DNA of 64,000 bases from Falsiruegeria litorea R37. Its GTDB lineage: Bacteria; Pseudomonadota; Alphaproteobacteria; Rhodobacterales; Rhodobacteraceae. The stretch spans positions 1,426,001 to 1,490,000 of the forward strand of contig NZ_FWFO01000001.1 in the NCBI RefSeq assembly GCF_900172225.1. The letters are read 5' to 3'. Below, piece by piece: positions 8,238-15,076 of this stretch (the stretch's first letter is position 1; each line of letters starts with the position of its first letter). Both the position numbers and the translations under genes were made by a program. The notes under the pieces are model-generated. The model saw only the letters and a program-made list of their open reading frames with translations, had not been told where the DNA came from and ran no database searches.

Positions 8238-10007
8238 TTATTCGGCCGCCAGTGTGGGCGGTGTCTGCGCGGCGGTCTTTGCCGCCTCATGCGGCAAGGT
8301 TGCGATACAAACCTGGTTACGCCCTTTGGCCTTGGCATCATACAGGGCATCATCTGCCGCCCGCATCAGATCCTGGGGCATGGTGCCATGGGTCGGATAA
8401 TGCGCCAGGCCAAGCGAAATGGTGATCCGCGGCAGTGTCTTCTCGCCATAGCGGACGGCAATATCCTCAACCGATTTACGCAGCTTTTCGGCCCGCGTCA
8501 TCACCTCGGTCGGCGAGCTGTCCGGCAGGATCAGCGTGAACTCTTCGCCGCCCATGCGGCAGGCAATCTCGTCCCCGTCGCAAGATTGCTGCAAGACAGA
8601 GCCCACGGCCCGCAACACCATGTCACCAGCGTCGTGACCGTGGTTGTCGTTGAACTTCTTGAAGTGATCTACGTCCACGGCGATCAGGCTGACGGGCGCC
8701 CCGCTGGCCTGGCTGCGCGAGATCAACTTGCGCAGCTGGTCGGTCATGTGGCGGCGGTTGAACAACCCGGTGAGAGGATCCCGCACGGATTGATCATGCA
8801 GCTGATCGCGCATGCGCACGTTGGCAATGGCCATGCTGATCTGCTCAGCGCACATCTGTGCCAGCTTCTTGTTCTGCCCGAAGCTTTTCTCGCAATCGTG
8901 CTGAGCCCGCAAATGCATAAGGCCAACGGTTTCCCCATGTGCCAGGATCGGGAAGCAGAAATAGGGGCGGCCGTCGTGCGGTTCAGCATGCTCGCAGACA
9001 AAGTCCACCTCGGTCGCGCCATATTCATAAGTACGCCCTCGGCGCAGGCCCCAGCACCCATCGGGATGAATGTGATCCTTGTGTGTGCCGCCGTTCCAAC
9101 TGGCGCTGCCGTCCAGCACGTCGCGTGAGTTGGAGTAGACATAAACACTCCCCTCGGCGTCGGGCAAGATATGGGTCATGAACTTGGCCACCATGTCGAA
9201 CAGCTCATCCAAAGAGCGGCTGGATTGCAGCCATTCGTTCAACTCACCCAGCAGTCGAACTTCACGTGCCAGGCGCAGCTGCTCGTCCATCAGGTCGCGT
9301 TCATTCTGCGAGCGGATGCGCAATGAGTTGAGCTGGCGCCGGCTGCTGCGATACAGCACGACGGACACGATCAGCAGCGCCATCAGGGCAATGCCGCACA
9401 AGATGCCCAGCAGGACGCGAACCCGCATGATGAAGATGTCGCGTAACTCGGTGATGTCTGTATAGAATTCGATGGCGCCCAGGAATGAACTGTTGCGCAT
9501 CACGGGCGTATAAATCTCGGCCACATGGTGGGGTTTGTCCATGTCCAGTTGCGCAGAATGCAGGACAATATCGTCGATTTCCGAGGCAGGCTTTTCCTCG
9601 TGTTTGTAATAGACTTCACCGTTGGCAACGCTGGTTGTGAAATATGGCTTGGTGCTTTTCGTGCCGATATCCGAGGCACGTGTCGACCAAAAGACTGTGC
9701 CGTCGGCATGAAACAGTTTGAACCGGTAAACATCTGATGCTTCGGGCATAAGCTCCAGGAACTCACGGTCGTGGGCATCCATCACACCGGTTTCAAATGT
9801 GGTTTCAGCGTCTTCCATGTGCAGCAGCACCCGGCGTTTCCACATTTCCGATTGTTTTCGAATGTCTGCTTCAAGCATGCCGTCGACGATCGGGGTCGGT
9901 AAAGTATGAACGCCCCATGCGGCGGTCACGACCATTGCTATCAGCAAAACAACCGCGCTGGCCAACTTCAGCCGCTGAACAGCCGAAGCCTTGTATTCCG
10001 TCGTCAT
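8238..10007 (-). CDS. Membrane-bound diguanylate cyclase (sensor-GAF-GGDEF)
   Basis: The 589-residue protein has a first membrane helix (about 13-33), a periplasmic sensor region (about 34-195) and a second helix (about 198-219). A GAF-like domain (about 255-400) contains C, H and W residues in CWGLRRGRTYEYG, and a GGDEF domain (about 420-575) carries GGEEF at 486-490. It should make cyclic di-GMP from GTP. The inhibitory I-site RxxD expected just before GGEEF is replaced by DGDE, so product inhibition is probably absent. A short Ala/Pro tail ends the protein. No partner effector is adjacent. The start at 10007 gives a normal N-terminal membrane anchor. Confidence 0.92.
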   Translation of the reverse strand: MTTEYKASAVQRLKLASAVVLLIAMVVTAAWGVHTLPTPIVDGMLEADIRKQSEMWKRRVLLHMEDAETTFETGVMDAHDREFLELMPEASDVYRFKLFHADGTVFWSTRASDIGTKSTKPYFTTSVANGEVYYKHEEKPASEIDDIVLHSAQLDMDKPHHVAEIYTPVMRNSSFLGAIEFYTDITELRDIFIMRVRVLLGILCGIALMALLIVSVVLYRSSRRQLNSLRIRSQNERDLMDEQLRLAREVRLLGELNEWLQSSRSLDELFDMVAKFMTHILPDAEGSVYVYSNSRDVLDGSASWNGGTHKDHIHPDGCWGLRRGRTYEYGATEVDFVCEHAEPHDGRPYFCFPILAHGETVGLMHLRAQHDCEKSFGQNKKLAQMCAEQISMAIANVRMRDQLHDQSVRDPLTGLFNRRHMTDQLRKLISRSQASGAPVSLIAVDVDHFKKFNDNHGHDAGDMVLRAVGSVLQQSCDGDEIACRMGGEEFTLILPDSSPTEVMTRAEKLRKSVEDIAVRYGEKTLPRITISLGLAHYPTHGTMPQDLMRAADDALYDAKAKGRNQVCIATLPHEAAKTAAQTPPTLAAE

Positions 10008-10196
10008 CTTTCCGCGCTCCCGTATTTCCGCCCCGTAAATTGTGAAACAGAGATTGATATGAGGTTAACAAGGGCGCGGTAGGGGGTTCACACAGGAACA
10101 CGGCTTCGTGCAAATTCGGCATAAATTGCACCTAAATTGCGAACATGTCGTGAACAAACCCTTTCCCTCTGGTAAATTCCGAATTACTTTGCAGGT

Positions 10197-12617
10197 ATGA
10201 GCAGTTTCGACGAAATGGACGCCTTTGAAGGCGCCGCACAGCAGCCTTCTTTGTCCGCGCGCGCCATGGCCGCGCGGCCGATGCCGTATCTGGACGACCT
10301 CAACCCCGCACAGCGCGAAGCGGTCGAGATGCTGGATGGGCCGGTGCTGATGCTGGCCGGGGCCGGTACGGGCAAGACCAAGGCGCTGACCACGCGCATT
10401 GTGCATCTGCTCAACACCCACAAAGCGCGCCCGAATGAGATCTTGGCCGTGACTTTCACCAACAAGGCCGCGCGCGAGATGAAGAACCGCGTGGGCCGTA
10501 TGCTGGGGCAACCGGCCGAAGGGATGCCTTGGCTGGGCACGTTTCATTCGATCTGCGTCAAGCTGCTGCGCCGCCATGCCGAGCTTGCGGGGCTAAAGTC
10601 GAACTTCACGATTCTGGACACCGACGATCAGCTGCGCCTGATCAAGCAGTTGGTGCAGGCTGCGGGGATTGACGACAAACGTTGGCCCGCGCGGCTGCTG
10701 TTGAATGTGATCGACGGGTGGAAGAACCGCGCGCTGACCCCGGGCAAGGTGCCCGCCGCTGATGCGGGGGCCTACAATAACAAGGGCGTGGAATTATACG
10801 CGCAATACCAAACCCGCCTGAAGGAGCTCAATGCGGTCGATTTCGGCGATCTACTGCTGCATGTCGTCACAATCTTTCAGGCGCATCCGGATGTGCTCGA
10901 GCAGTACCAGCGCTGGTTCCGCTACATCATGGTGGACGAATATCAGGATACCAACGTGGCCCAGTATCTGTGGCTGCGGCTGCTGGCGGGCGTGCACAAG
11001 AACATCTGCTGCGTTGGCGATGATGACCAGTCGATCTATGGCTGGCGCGGGGCCGAGGTGGGCAACATTCTGCGCTTTGAAAAGGACTTCCCGGGCGCCC
11101 ATGTGGTGCGGCTGGAACAGAACTATCGTTCGACCCCGCATATCCTGGCCGCTGCCTCGAATGTGATCCGGGGCAATGCCGATCGTTTGGGCAAGGAATT
11201 GTGGACCAATGCGGAAGAGGGCGAAAAAGTTCGCCTGATCGGCCACTGGGATGGCGAGGAGGAAGCTCGCTGGATCGGCGAAGAGATTGACGCCGTGCAG
11301 GGCGGCACTCGGGGCATGCGTCCCTTCAGCCTGGATGACATTGCGATTCTCGTGCGTGCCTCGCACCAGATGCGGGCGTTCGAAGATCGGTTTCTGACCA
11401 TTGGTCTGCCGTACAAGGTCATCGGTGGCCCGCGCTTTTATGAGCGGTTGGAGATTCGCGATGCCATGGCGTACTTCCGGCTTGTGACCAGCCCCGAGGA
11501 CGATCTGGCGTTCGAGCGCATCGTCAACACGCCCAAGCGCGGCCTTGGCGACAAGGCGCAGCAAACCATCCAGATCGCGGCGCGCTCAAGCGGTGTGTCC
11601 TTGGTCGAAGGGGCGCGAATCGCGCTGGATCAAGGGTTGATCAAGGGCAAGGGCGCCGGCGCGTTGCGCAAATTGGTCGAAGATCTGGCCCGTTGGCGCG
11701 CCATGACGCGCGGACCTGTGGTCGAGGCCAACGACGATGAGGTGATCGACGACGGGGGCGAGCCGCAGTTGGCGTTTGGCCAGCCCGAAGTCAGCCACAT
11801 CGAGCTGGCCCAGATCATTCTGGACGAATCCGGCTACACCACCATGTGGCAGAACACCAAAACGCCCGAAGCACCGGGGCGGCTGGAAAACCTCAAGGAA
11901 TTGGTGAACCAGTTGGACAACTTCGAGAATCTGCAAGGGTTCCTGGAACATGTCAGCCTGGTAATGGACAACGAACAGGAATCGGACGGCGCCAAAGTGT
12001 CGATCATGACCTTGCACGCGGCCAAGGGACTGGAATTCCCCGCCGTCTTTCTGCCTGGGTGGGAGGATGGCCTGTTCCCCTCGCAACGCTCGATGGACGA
12101 ATCCGGTCTCAAGGGCCTGGAAGAGGAGCGCCGCCTGGCCTACGTGGGTATCACCCGCGCCGAAGAGCTGTGCACCATATCCTTTGCGGCCAACCGGCGG
12201 GTGTTCGGGCAGTGGCAGAATTCCATGCCGTCGCGATTTGTCGATGAACTGCCCGAAAATCACGTCGATGTCCTGACGCCATCCGGTCTATACGGTGGTG
12301 GCGCGGGCGGTGTCAGCTCGCAGGGGATCGAAACCCGAGCGGCCGAGGCGAATGTCTATAACTCTCCCGGCTGGAAGCGCCTTCAGGCCCGTCAGGGGCA
12401 ACGCGGCTTGTCTCAGCCCAAGGAAAGCCGTAACACGGTGATTGATCTGAACGCCGTGTCCAGCTTCACGCTTGGCGAGCGCGTGTTTCATCAGAAGTTT
12501 GGCTATGGGGCGGTGATCGGGATCGAAGGCGACAAGCTTGAGATCGAGTTTGAAAAGGCGGGCACAAAAAAGGTCGTGGCCAAGTTCCTGTCCGCCAGCG
12601 ACGACGTGCCGTTCTAA
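10197..12617 (+). CDS. uvrD: ATP-dependent DNA helicase UvrD/PcrA
   Basis: A superfamily 1A 3'-5' helicase of 806 residues used in nucleotide excision and mismatch repair. Motifs run in order: Q motif LNPAQREAV (36-44), Walker A AGAGTGKT (54-61), Walker B VDEYQDTN (about 245), GDDDQSIYGWRGAE, QNYRST, and TLHAAKGLEF in the C-terminal half. The last 50 residues (SFTLGERVFHQKFGYGAVIGIEG onward, cited in part) look like the Tudor-like PcrA/UvrD tail that contacts RNA polymerase. An N-terminal extension of about 30 residues is less conserved. Its stop codon overlaps that of the convergent DUF1330 gene by four bases. Confidence 0.97.
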   Translation: MSSFDEMDAFEGAAQQPSLSARAMAARPMPYLDDLNPAQREAVEMLDGPVLMLAGAGTGKTKALTTRIVHLLNTHKARPNEILAVTFTNKAAREMKNRVGRMLGQPAEGMPWLGTFHSICVKLLRRHAELAGLKSNFTILDTDDQLRLIKQLVQAAGIDDKRWPARLLLNVIDGWKNRALTPGKVPAADAGAYNNKGVELYAQYQTRLKELNAVDFGDLLLHVVTIFQAHPDVLEQYQRWFRYIMVDEYQDTNVAQYLWLRLLAGVHKNICCVGDDDQSIYGWRGAEVGNILRFEKDFPGAHVVRLEQNYRSTPHILAAASNVIRGNADRLGKELWTNAEEGEKVRLIGHWDGEEEARWIGEEIDAVQGGTRGMRPFSLDDIAILVRASHQMRAFEDRFLTIGLPYKVIGGPRFYERLEIRDAMAYFRLVTSPEDDLAFERIVNTPKRGLGDKAQQTIQIAARSSGVSLVEGARIALDQGLIKGKGAGALRKLVEDLARWRAMTRGPVVEANDDEVIDDGGEPQLAFGQPEVSHIELAQIILDESGYTTMWQNTKTPEAPGRLENLKELVNQLDNFENLQGFLEHVSLVMDNEQESDGAKVSIMTLHAAKGLEFPAVFLPGWEDGLFPSQRSMDESGLKGLEEERRLAYVGITRAEELCTISFAANRRVFGQWQNSMPSRFVDELPENHVDVLTPSGLYGGGAGGVSSQGIETRAAEANVYNSPGWKRLQARQGQRGLSQPKESRNTVIDLNAVSSFTLGERVFHQKFGYGAVIGIEGDKLEIEFEKAGTKKVVAKFLSASDDVPF

Positions 12618-12904
12618 AGCCCATCCACGATGATCGCGTTGGTTGAAACCGTTGCGTGCCGAATGCGCGCAAGCTCGACATATTCGGGGTCGTCCTTCCA
12701 CGCATAGGCGGTTTCTAGGTCTGGAAACTCCATCAACACCACACCGCCCTCGGGCCATTCCCCTTCGACACAGTCGACGGTTTTGGATGAGACCGTGAGC
12801 AGGCGCCCCTGGTGTCGCTCAAAGATCGGCATGAACCCCTTTAAGTACTCCTGGTACCCTTCGGGGTCGTGGATGTTCAGCTGTGCGAAGAAATAGGCGG
12901 GCAT
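12614..12904 (-). CDS. DUF1330 domain protein
   Basis: A 96-residue protein that is a single DUF1330 domain, a dimeric alpha/beta-barrel (ferredoxin-like) fold. It has the typical opening PAYFFAQLNIHDPEGYQEYL, the central VLMEFPDLETAYAW and the closing YVELARIRHATVSTNAIIVDG (quoted in part). Function is unknown for the family. The ATG at 12904 is preferred because the domain starts immediately. It lies 47 bp downstream of the RNA terminator of the hairpin array on the same strand and overlaps the uvrD stop tail-to-tail. Confidence 0.85.
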   Translation of the reverse strand: MPAYFFAQLNIHDPEGYQEYLKGFMPIFERHQGRLLTVSSKTVDCVEGEWPEGGVVLMEFPDLETAYAWKDDPEYVELARIRHATVSTNAIIVDGL

Positions 12905-12950
12905 CTTGAACTCCCTGGCTATTGATGCCGCCAGTCTACCACTCTTGCTC

Positions 12951-13038
12951 AAAAACAAAAAACGGCGGTTCCCAGGGAGGAGGAGGGGAACCGCCGTTCA
13001 TGACAACATCGAGACAGGGAGGAGGAGAGCCCCGATGT
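12951..13038 (-). ncRNA. CcsR/cuckoo-like anti-SD RNA unit 4, ending in an intrinsic terminator
   Basis: Last unit of the array. Hairpin one (13038-13006) pairs ACATCGGGGC with GTCTCGATGT through two G-U pairs. Hairpin two (12998-12961) has a perfect 13-bp stem AACGGCGGTTCCC/GGGAACCGCCGTT. Both loops show CCUCCUCCC (motif complements 13017-13025 and 12975-12983). Hairpin two is followed by TTTTGTTTTT (12960-12951), so it serves as the terminator of the whole transcript. Family and function are inferred from the CcsR RNAs of Rhodobacter sphaeroides. Confidence 0.82.
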
Positions 13039-13071
13039 ATTCGAACCCGGGTTTGAGCCCGGTATGAGGTC

Positions 13072-13150
13072 GCGGCGGCTTCAGGGAGGAGGAGGAAGCC
13101 GCCGCTCGCTTTCAACATCCAGGGTCAGGGAGGAGGAGAGACCCGGATGT
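13072..13150 (-). ncRNA. CcsR/cuckoo-like anti-SD RNA unit 3
   Basis: Two hairpins. The first (13150-13115) pairs ACATCCGGGTC with GACCC-GGATGT, and the second (13105-13072) has a perfect 11-bp stem GCGGCGGCTTC/GAAGCCGCCGC. Each loop carries CCUCCUCCC (complements 13128-13136 and 13084-13092), the reverse complement of a strong Shine-Dalgarno sequence. A spacer with its own small inverted repeat separates it from unit 4. Confidence 0.82.
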
Positions 13151-13184
13151 ATCCGCGTTCCGGCGTCCAAGGCCGGTATGAGGT

Positions 13185-13264
13185 CGCGGCGACTTCAGGG
13201 AGGAGGAGGAAGCCACCGCGCGCTTTCAACATCCAAGGTCAGGGAGGAGGAGAGACCCGGATGT
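13185..13264 (-). ncRNA. CcsR/cuckoo-like anti-SD RNA unit 2
   Basis: Same plan as unit 3: hairpin one 13264-13229, hairpin two 13220-13185, with loops exposing CCUCCUCCC (complements 13242-13250 and 13198-13206). Relative to unit 3, three stem bases have changed and each change leaves a G-U pair in minus-strand RNA but an A-C mismatch in plus-strand RNA. This shows which strand is transcribed. Confidence 0.82.
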
Positions 13265-13298
13265 ATCTGCGTTCCGGCGTTCAAGGCCGGTATTTGGT

Positions 13299-13369
13299 GC
13301 GGCGACATCAGGGAGGAGGAGGAGGCCGCCGCTTAACTCAGACCCCAGGGAGGAGGAGAGGAGCCTGAA
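13299..13369 (-). ncRNA. CcsR/cuckoo-like anti-SD RNA unit 1 (promoter-proximal)
   Basis: Begins 18 nt after the stop of the DUF1127 gene. Hairpin one (13369-13337) has a 10-bp stem TTCAGGCTCC with GGGGTCTGAG, three of its pairs being G-U. Hairpin two (13332-13299) is a GCGGCGG-type stem. Both loops contain CCUCCUCCC (complements 13348-13356 and 13311-13319). Presumably cotranscribed with the protein gene and cut out by RNase processing. Confidence 0.8.
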
Positions 13370-13387
13370 TTCAGTATCTTGTTCCGC

Positions 13388-13612
13388 TTAACGTGCGGTG
13401 TATTCGGCCGAAGCCTGCTGCGCCACGCGCTTGATCATCGAACGGTGCAGGCCCAGATCGGCCAGCTCACGCGCCGACAGGGCGCTCAGCTCATTTACGG
13501 TCTGACGATACATCCGGTTGCGGATGTAGCGGGTTTTTGCGGCCTCGATCAGCGAGGAGAAGCCGGAGAATGTTGCGCCTTTTGCGGCGGTGTAGTCGCT
13601 GGTGACAGCCAT
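13388..13612 (-). CDS. DUF1127 protein, CcaF1-like RNA-binding protein
   Basis: A 74-residue protein with a C-terminal DUF1127 domain, seen in NELSALSARELADLGLHRSM (about residues 42-61). Basic residues just before it (KTRYIRNRMYRQ) suit RNA contact. In Rhodobacter sphaeroides a DUF1127 protein named CcaF1 is cotranscribed with the four CcsR RNAs, binds RNA and helps their maturation. Here the same arrangement occurs: four CCUCCUCCC hairpin units start 18 nt after the stop. I therefore infer the same role. In that organism the promoter depends on heat-shock sigma factors; I could not pick out a clear promoter upstream (13613-13790). A dyad TGCTGC-N3-GCAGCA lies at 13716-13730. Confidence 0.88.
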   Translation of the reverse strand: MAVTSDYTAAKGATFSGFSSLIEAAKTRYIRNRMYRQTVNELSALSARELADLGLHRSMIKRVAQQASAEYTAR

Positions 13613-13973
13613 GATCTTTACCTATCGTCGTATCGTCTCTGCCGCGTCGGTGCGGCGTTTGCTTGAGACTGAAAATAGGCAAATGCTGCGCCTGCACAAT
13701 AGCTTGCAGTATCAATGCTGCTATGCAGCAATTGCATAGATTATCCCCTGAAATCACGGCGTTTGCGAATAGCGCATATTTTATTGGGCTTTGAGTGTGC
13801 CTGATACGTTCTCTTTCAACGGTATTTATTTGTCACTTATGATCGAGCGCCCTTTTTTTACGCCACGTGATGCAAGTTGCGCCCTTGAAAAAACGCACCG
13901 GGGGGTCTGGGCGCCCCGAGTCGACCGCAGCGGGGCTGCTTTCGCGTGCGCAGATGCAAGCACGTGCGCGCAA

Positions 13974-14007
13974 TGGGACGGGATGGGAAGTATGGGAAAC
14001 CATGGGA
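13974..14007 (+). promoter_or_regulatory. Probable MraZ operator, distal cluster of four TGGGA repeats
   Basis: TGGGA occurs at 13974, 13984, 13993 and 14003, spaced 10, 9 and 10 bases. MraZ is known in E. coli to bind three TGGGN repeats separated by 5 bases, upstream of its own gene, and to repress the dcw operon. The match in sequence and helical spacing is close. It lies about 560 bp before the mraZ start. Confidence 0.6.
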
Positions 14008-14116
14008 TCCACTGAGCGATGGTGCCGCCAGAGCTGAAAACCGTGGACCGTTACCGGAGGAGTTGACCCAGGAAGTGGTTAATTTGCGCTCGAAAAATGG
14101 ATTTCTGAAAAAATAT

Positions 14117-14142
14117 TGGGAAAAGATGGGAGTTTTTTGGGG
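14117..14142 (+). promoter_or_regulatory. Probable MraZ operator, proximal cluster of three TGGG repeats
   Basis: TGGGA at 14117 and 14127 and TGGGG at 14138 give a 10- and 11-base spacing, the form of a classical MraZ-binding box. The last repeat overlaps the left arm of a small hairpin TTGGGG/CCCCAA (14137-14158). A possible -35 TTGACT lies downstream at 14219-14224, with only a poor -10 (CAGTTT, 14242-14247). Confidence 0.6.
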
Positions 14143-14253
14143 GGCTTTTTCTCCCCAACATGTAGTGGTTTCTGTTGGTAAAGTCCCATATCCTGTGGAT
14201 AAGGAGCGGTTCAGGGGATTGACTCTGTTCGTGATTTTTCTCAGTTTCGCGAA

Positions 14254-14525
14254 TCTCTCCAAAATTTCCTATTGATTTCCATGAATTCCCATGGCATCCC
14301 TTGTTCATCGGATGAGAACGAGACAGCAAGGGGCACCAAACGACCCCGAACCAACAATAAGCAGGTTTCATACAGGCGCTTCGCTTTCATCAGAACCAAG
14401 AGATCCGGCGCGCGAGCGAGCAGACATCCCCCCAGGTGGCGCGCGCAGTCGGACATCCCCGCAAAGCGGGATCAGGCGGCGGGTTGATCAGTGGCAGCAG
14501 ATCAACCCGCCGTTTCTACTTTCTG
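14254..14525 (+). ncRNA. UpsM-like leader RNA upstream of mraZ (5' end approximate)
   Basis: In Rhodobacter sphaeroides the dcw cluster is preceded by an extended 5' leader that gives the abundant small RNA UpsM, ended by an intrinsic terminator just before mraZ. Here the leader is similarly long and non-coding and ends in a 13-bp hairpin (14477-14512) followed by a T-rich tract. A smaller hairpin, ATCCCC-GC/GCGGGAT, lies at 14454-14472. The 5' end near 14254 is only inferred from a weak promoter-like TTGACT. Homology of the RNA itself cannot be checked by eye. Confidence 0.55.
14477..14525 (+). terminator. Terminator-like hairpin 57 bp before mraZ (UpsM 3' end or attenuator)
   Basis: CGGCGGGTTGATC (14477-14489) pairs perfectly with GATCAACCCGCCG (14500-14512) around a 10-nt loop and is followed by TTTCTACTTTCT. 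It has no upstream coding gene to end, so it should stop leader transcripts or control read-through into mraZ and the dcw genes. Confidence 0.75.
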
Positions 14526-14568
14526 GGGGCGAAAAACAAGTTGGCGCATAGCGAAAGGGACAGTCGTT

Positions 14569-15072
14569 TTGGCGCGCAGGTTCAGAGGCGAGAGCCAGAA
14601 TAAGGTGGATACGAAAGGCAGGGTGTCGATTCCTGCCTCGTTTCGCCGTGTTCTAGAGGCTGGCGATCCGAACTGGCAGTCGGGCGATCAGCCCGAGCTT
14701 GTAATTGTCTATGGTGACCACCGCCGCAAATTCCTGGAATGCTACACGATGCAGGCGATCGACGAGGTCGACGCCAAGATTGACGCGCTGCCGCGTGGTT
14801 CGATGGAGCGCAAGATGCTGCAACGCATGTTCCACGGTCAGTCGTTTCCCACAGCCGTGGATGAAACCGGCCGTCTGGTGCTGCCCGCCAAGCTGCGCAA
14901 CAAGATCGACCTTGAAAAAGAGGCGTTCTTTATCGCTGCTGGTGATACCTTCCAGATCTGGAAGCCCGAGACATACGAGACAGAAGAGCTGGCCAAGGCC
15001 GAAGAATGGCTCGACGAATTGCCCGGCGATTTCGATCCGATGGCCTTCCTTGATGGCGCGGGGGGCGCGTAA
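14569..15072 (+). CDS. mraZ: Transcriptional regulator MraZ
   Basis: MraZ is the first gene of the dcw cluster and, in bacteria studied, a DNA-binding repressor of it. The 167-residue protein has two SpoVT/AbrB-like beta-barrel halves, each with its DxxGR motif: [13 protein letters not shown] near the N-terminus and [13 protein letters not shown] about 90 residues later. I place the start at a TTG (14569) because the family begins L/M-A-R-R-F-R-G, and AAGGGA lies nine bases before it. The next upstream ATG would add 26 unrelated residues. The TTG start may keep expression low. TGGG repeat clusters upstream are its likely targets. rsmH starts four bases after the stop. Confidence 0.95.
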   Translation: MARRFRGESQNKVDTKGRVSIPASFRRVLEAGDPNWQSGDQPELVIVYGDHRRKFLECYTMQAIDEVDAKIDALPRGSMERKMLQRMFHGQSFPTAVDETGRLVLPAKLRNKIDLEKEAFFIAAGDTFQIWKPETYETEELAKAEEWLDELPGDFDPMAFLDGAGGA

Positions 15073-15076
15073 CGGC

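Larger units (their letters stand above)
12961..13369 (-). repeat. Tandem array of eight anti-SD hairpins in four units
   Basis: The motif GGGAGGAGG (plus strand) occurs at 12975, 13017, 13084, 13128, 13198, 13242, 13311 and 13348. Two stem types alternate, ACATC-type and GCGGCGG-type, giving four units with a period of 106-114 bp. The unit spacers 13039-13071, 13151-13184 and 13265-13298 are related and contain a CCGGC...GCCGG inverted repeat. The array looks like repeated duplication of one two-hairpin RNA. Confidence 0.9.
13613..14568. other. 956-bp non-coding region between the ccaF1-like gene and mraZ
   Basis: No credible protein gene is present; the open frames here have poor codon use and no recognisable product. 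The left part holds the promoter region of the minus-strand RNA operon. The right part is the mraZ control region and leader: TGGGA repeat clusters at 13974-14007 and 14117-14142, a GGGG/CCCC hairpin (14137-14158), one TGTGGATAA box (14194-14202), and a strong terminator-like hairpin at 14477-14512. The base composition is less GC-rich than the flanking genes. Confidence 0.8.

Noticed and set aside
12975-13356. GGGAGGAGG loops as CsrA-binding RNA on the plus strand
   Set aside because: GGA in hairpin loops would fit a CsrA sponge, but base changes in the stems keep pairing only on the minus strand, and alphaproteobacteria of this group are not known for CsrB-type RNAs.
13064-13368. Plus-strand open frames encoding repeated Arg/Gly-rich peptides
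   Set aside because: They arise from translating the GGGAGGAGG repeats and their stems; stem pairing favours the minus strand as RNA.
12961-13369. Regular repeat array considered as a CRISPR
   Set aside because: The repeated unit is a hairpin with a fixed 9-base loop, the spacers are related to each other rather than unique, and no cas gene is near. RNA hairpin units explain it better.
13791-14551. Several short open frames in the mraZ upstream region
   Set aside because: No ribosome-binding sites or protein-like composition; the region is explained by operators and a leader RNA.
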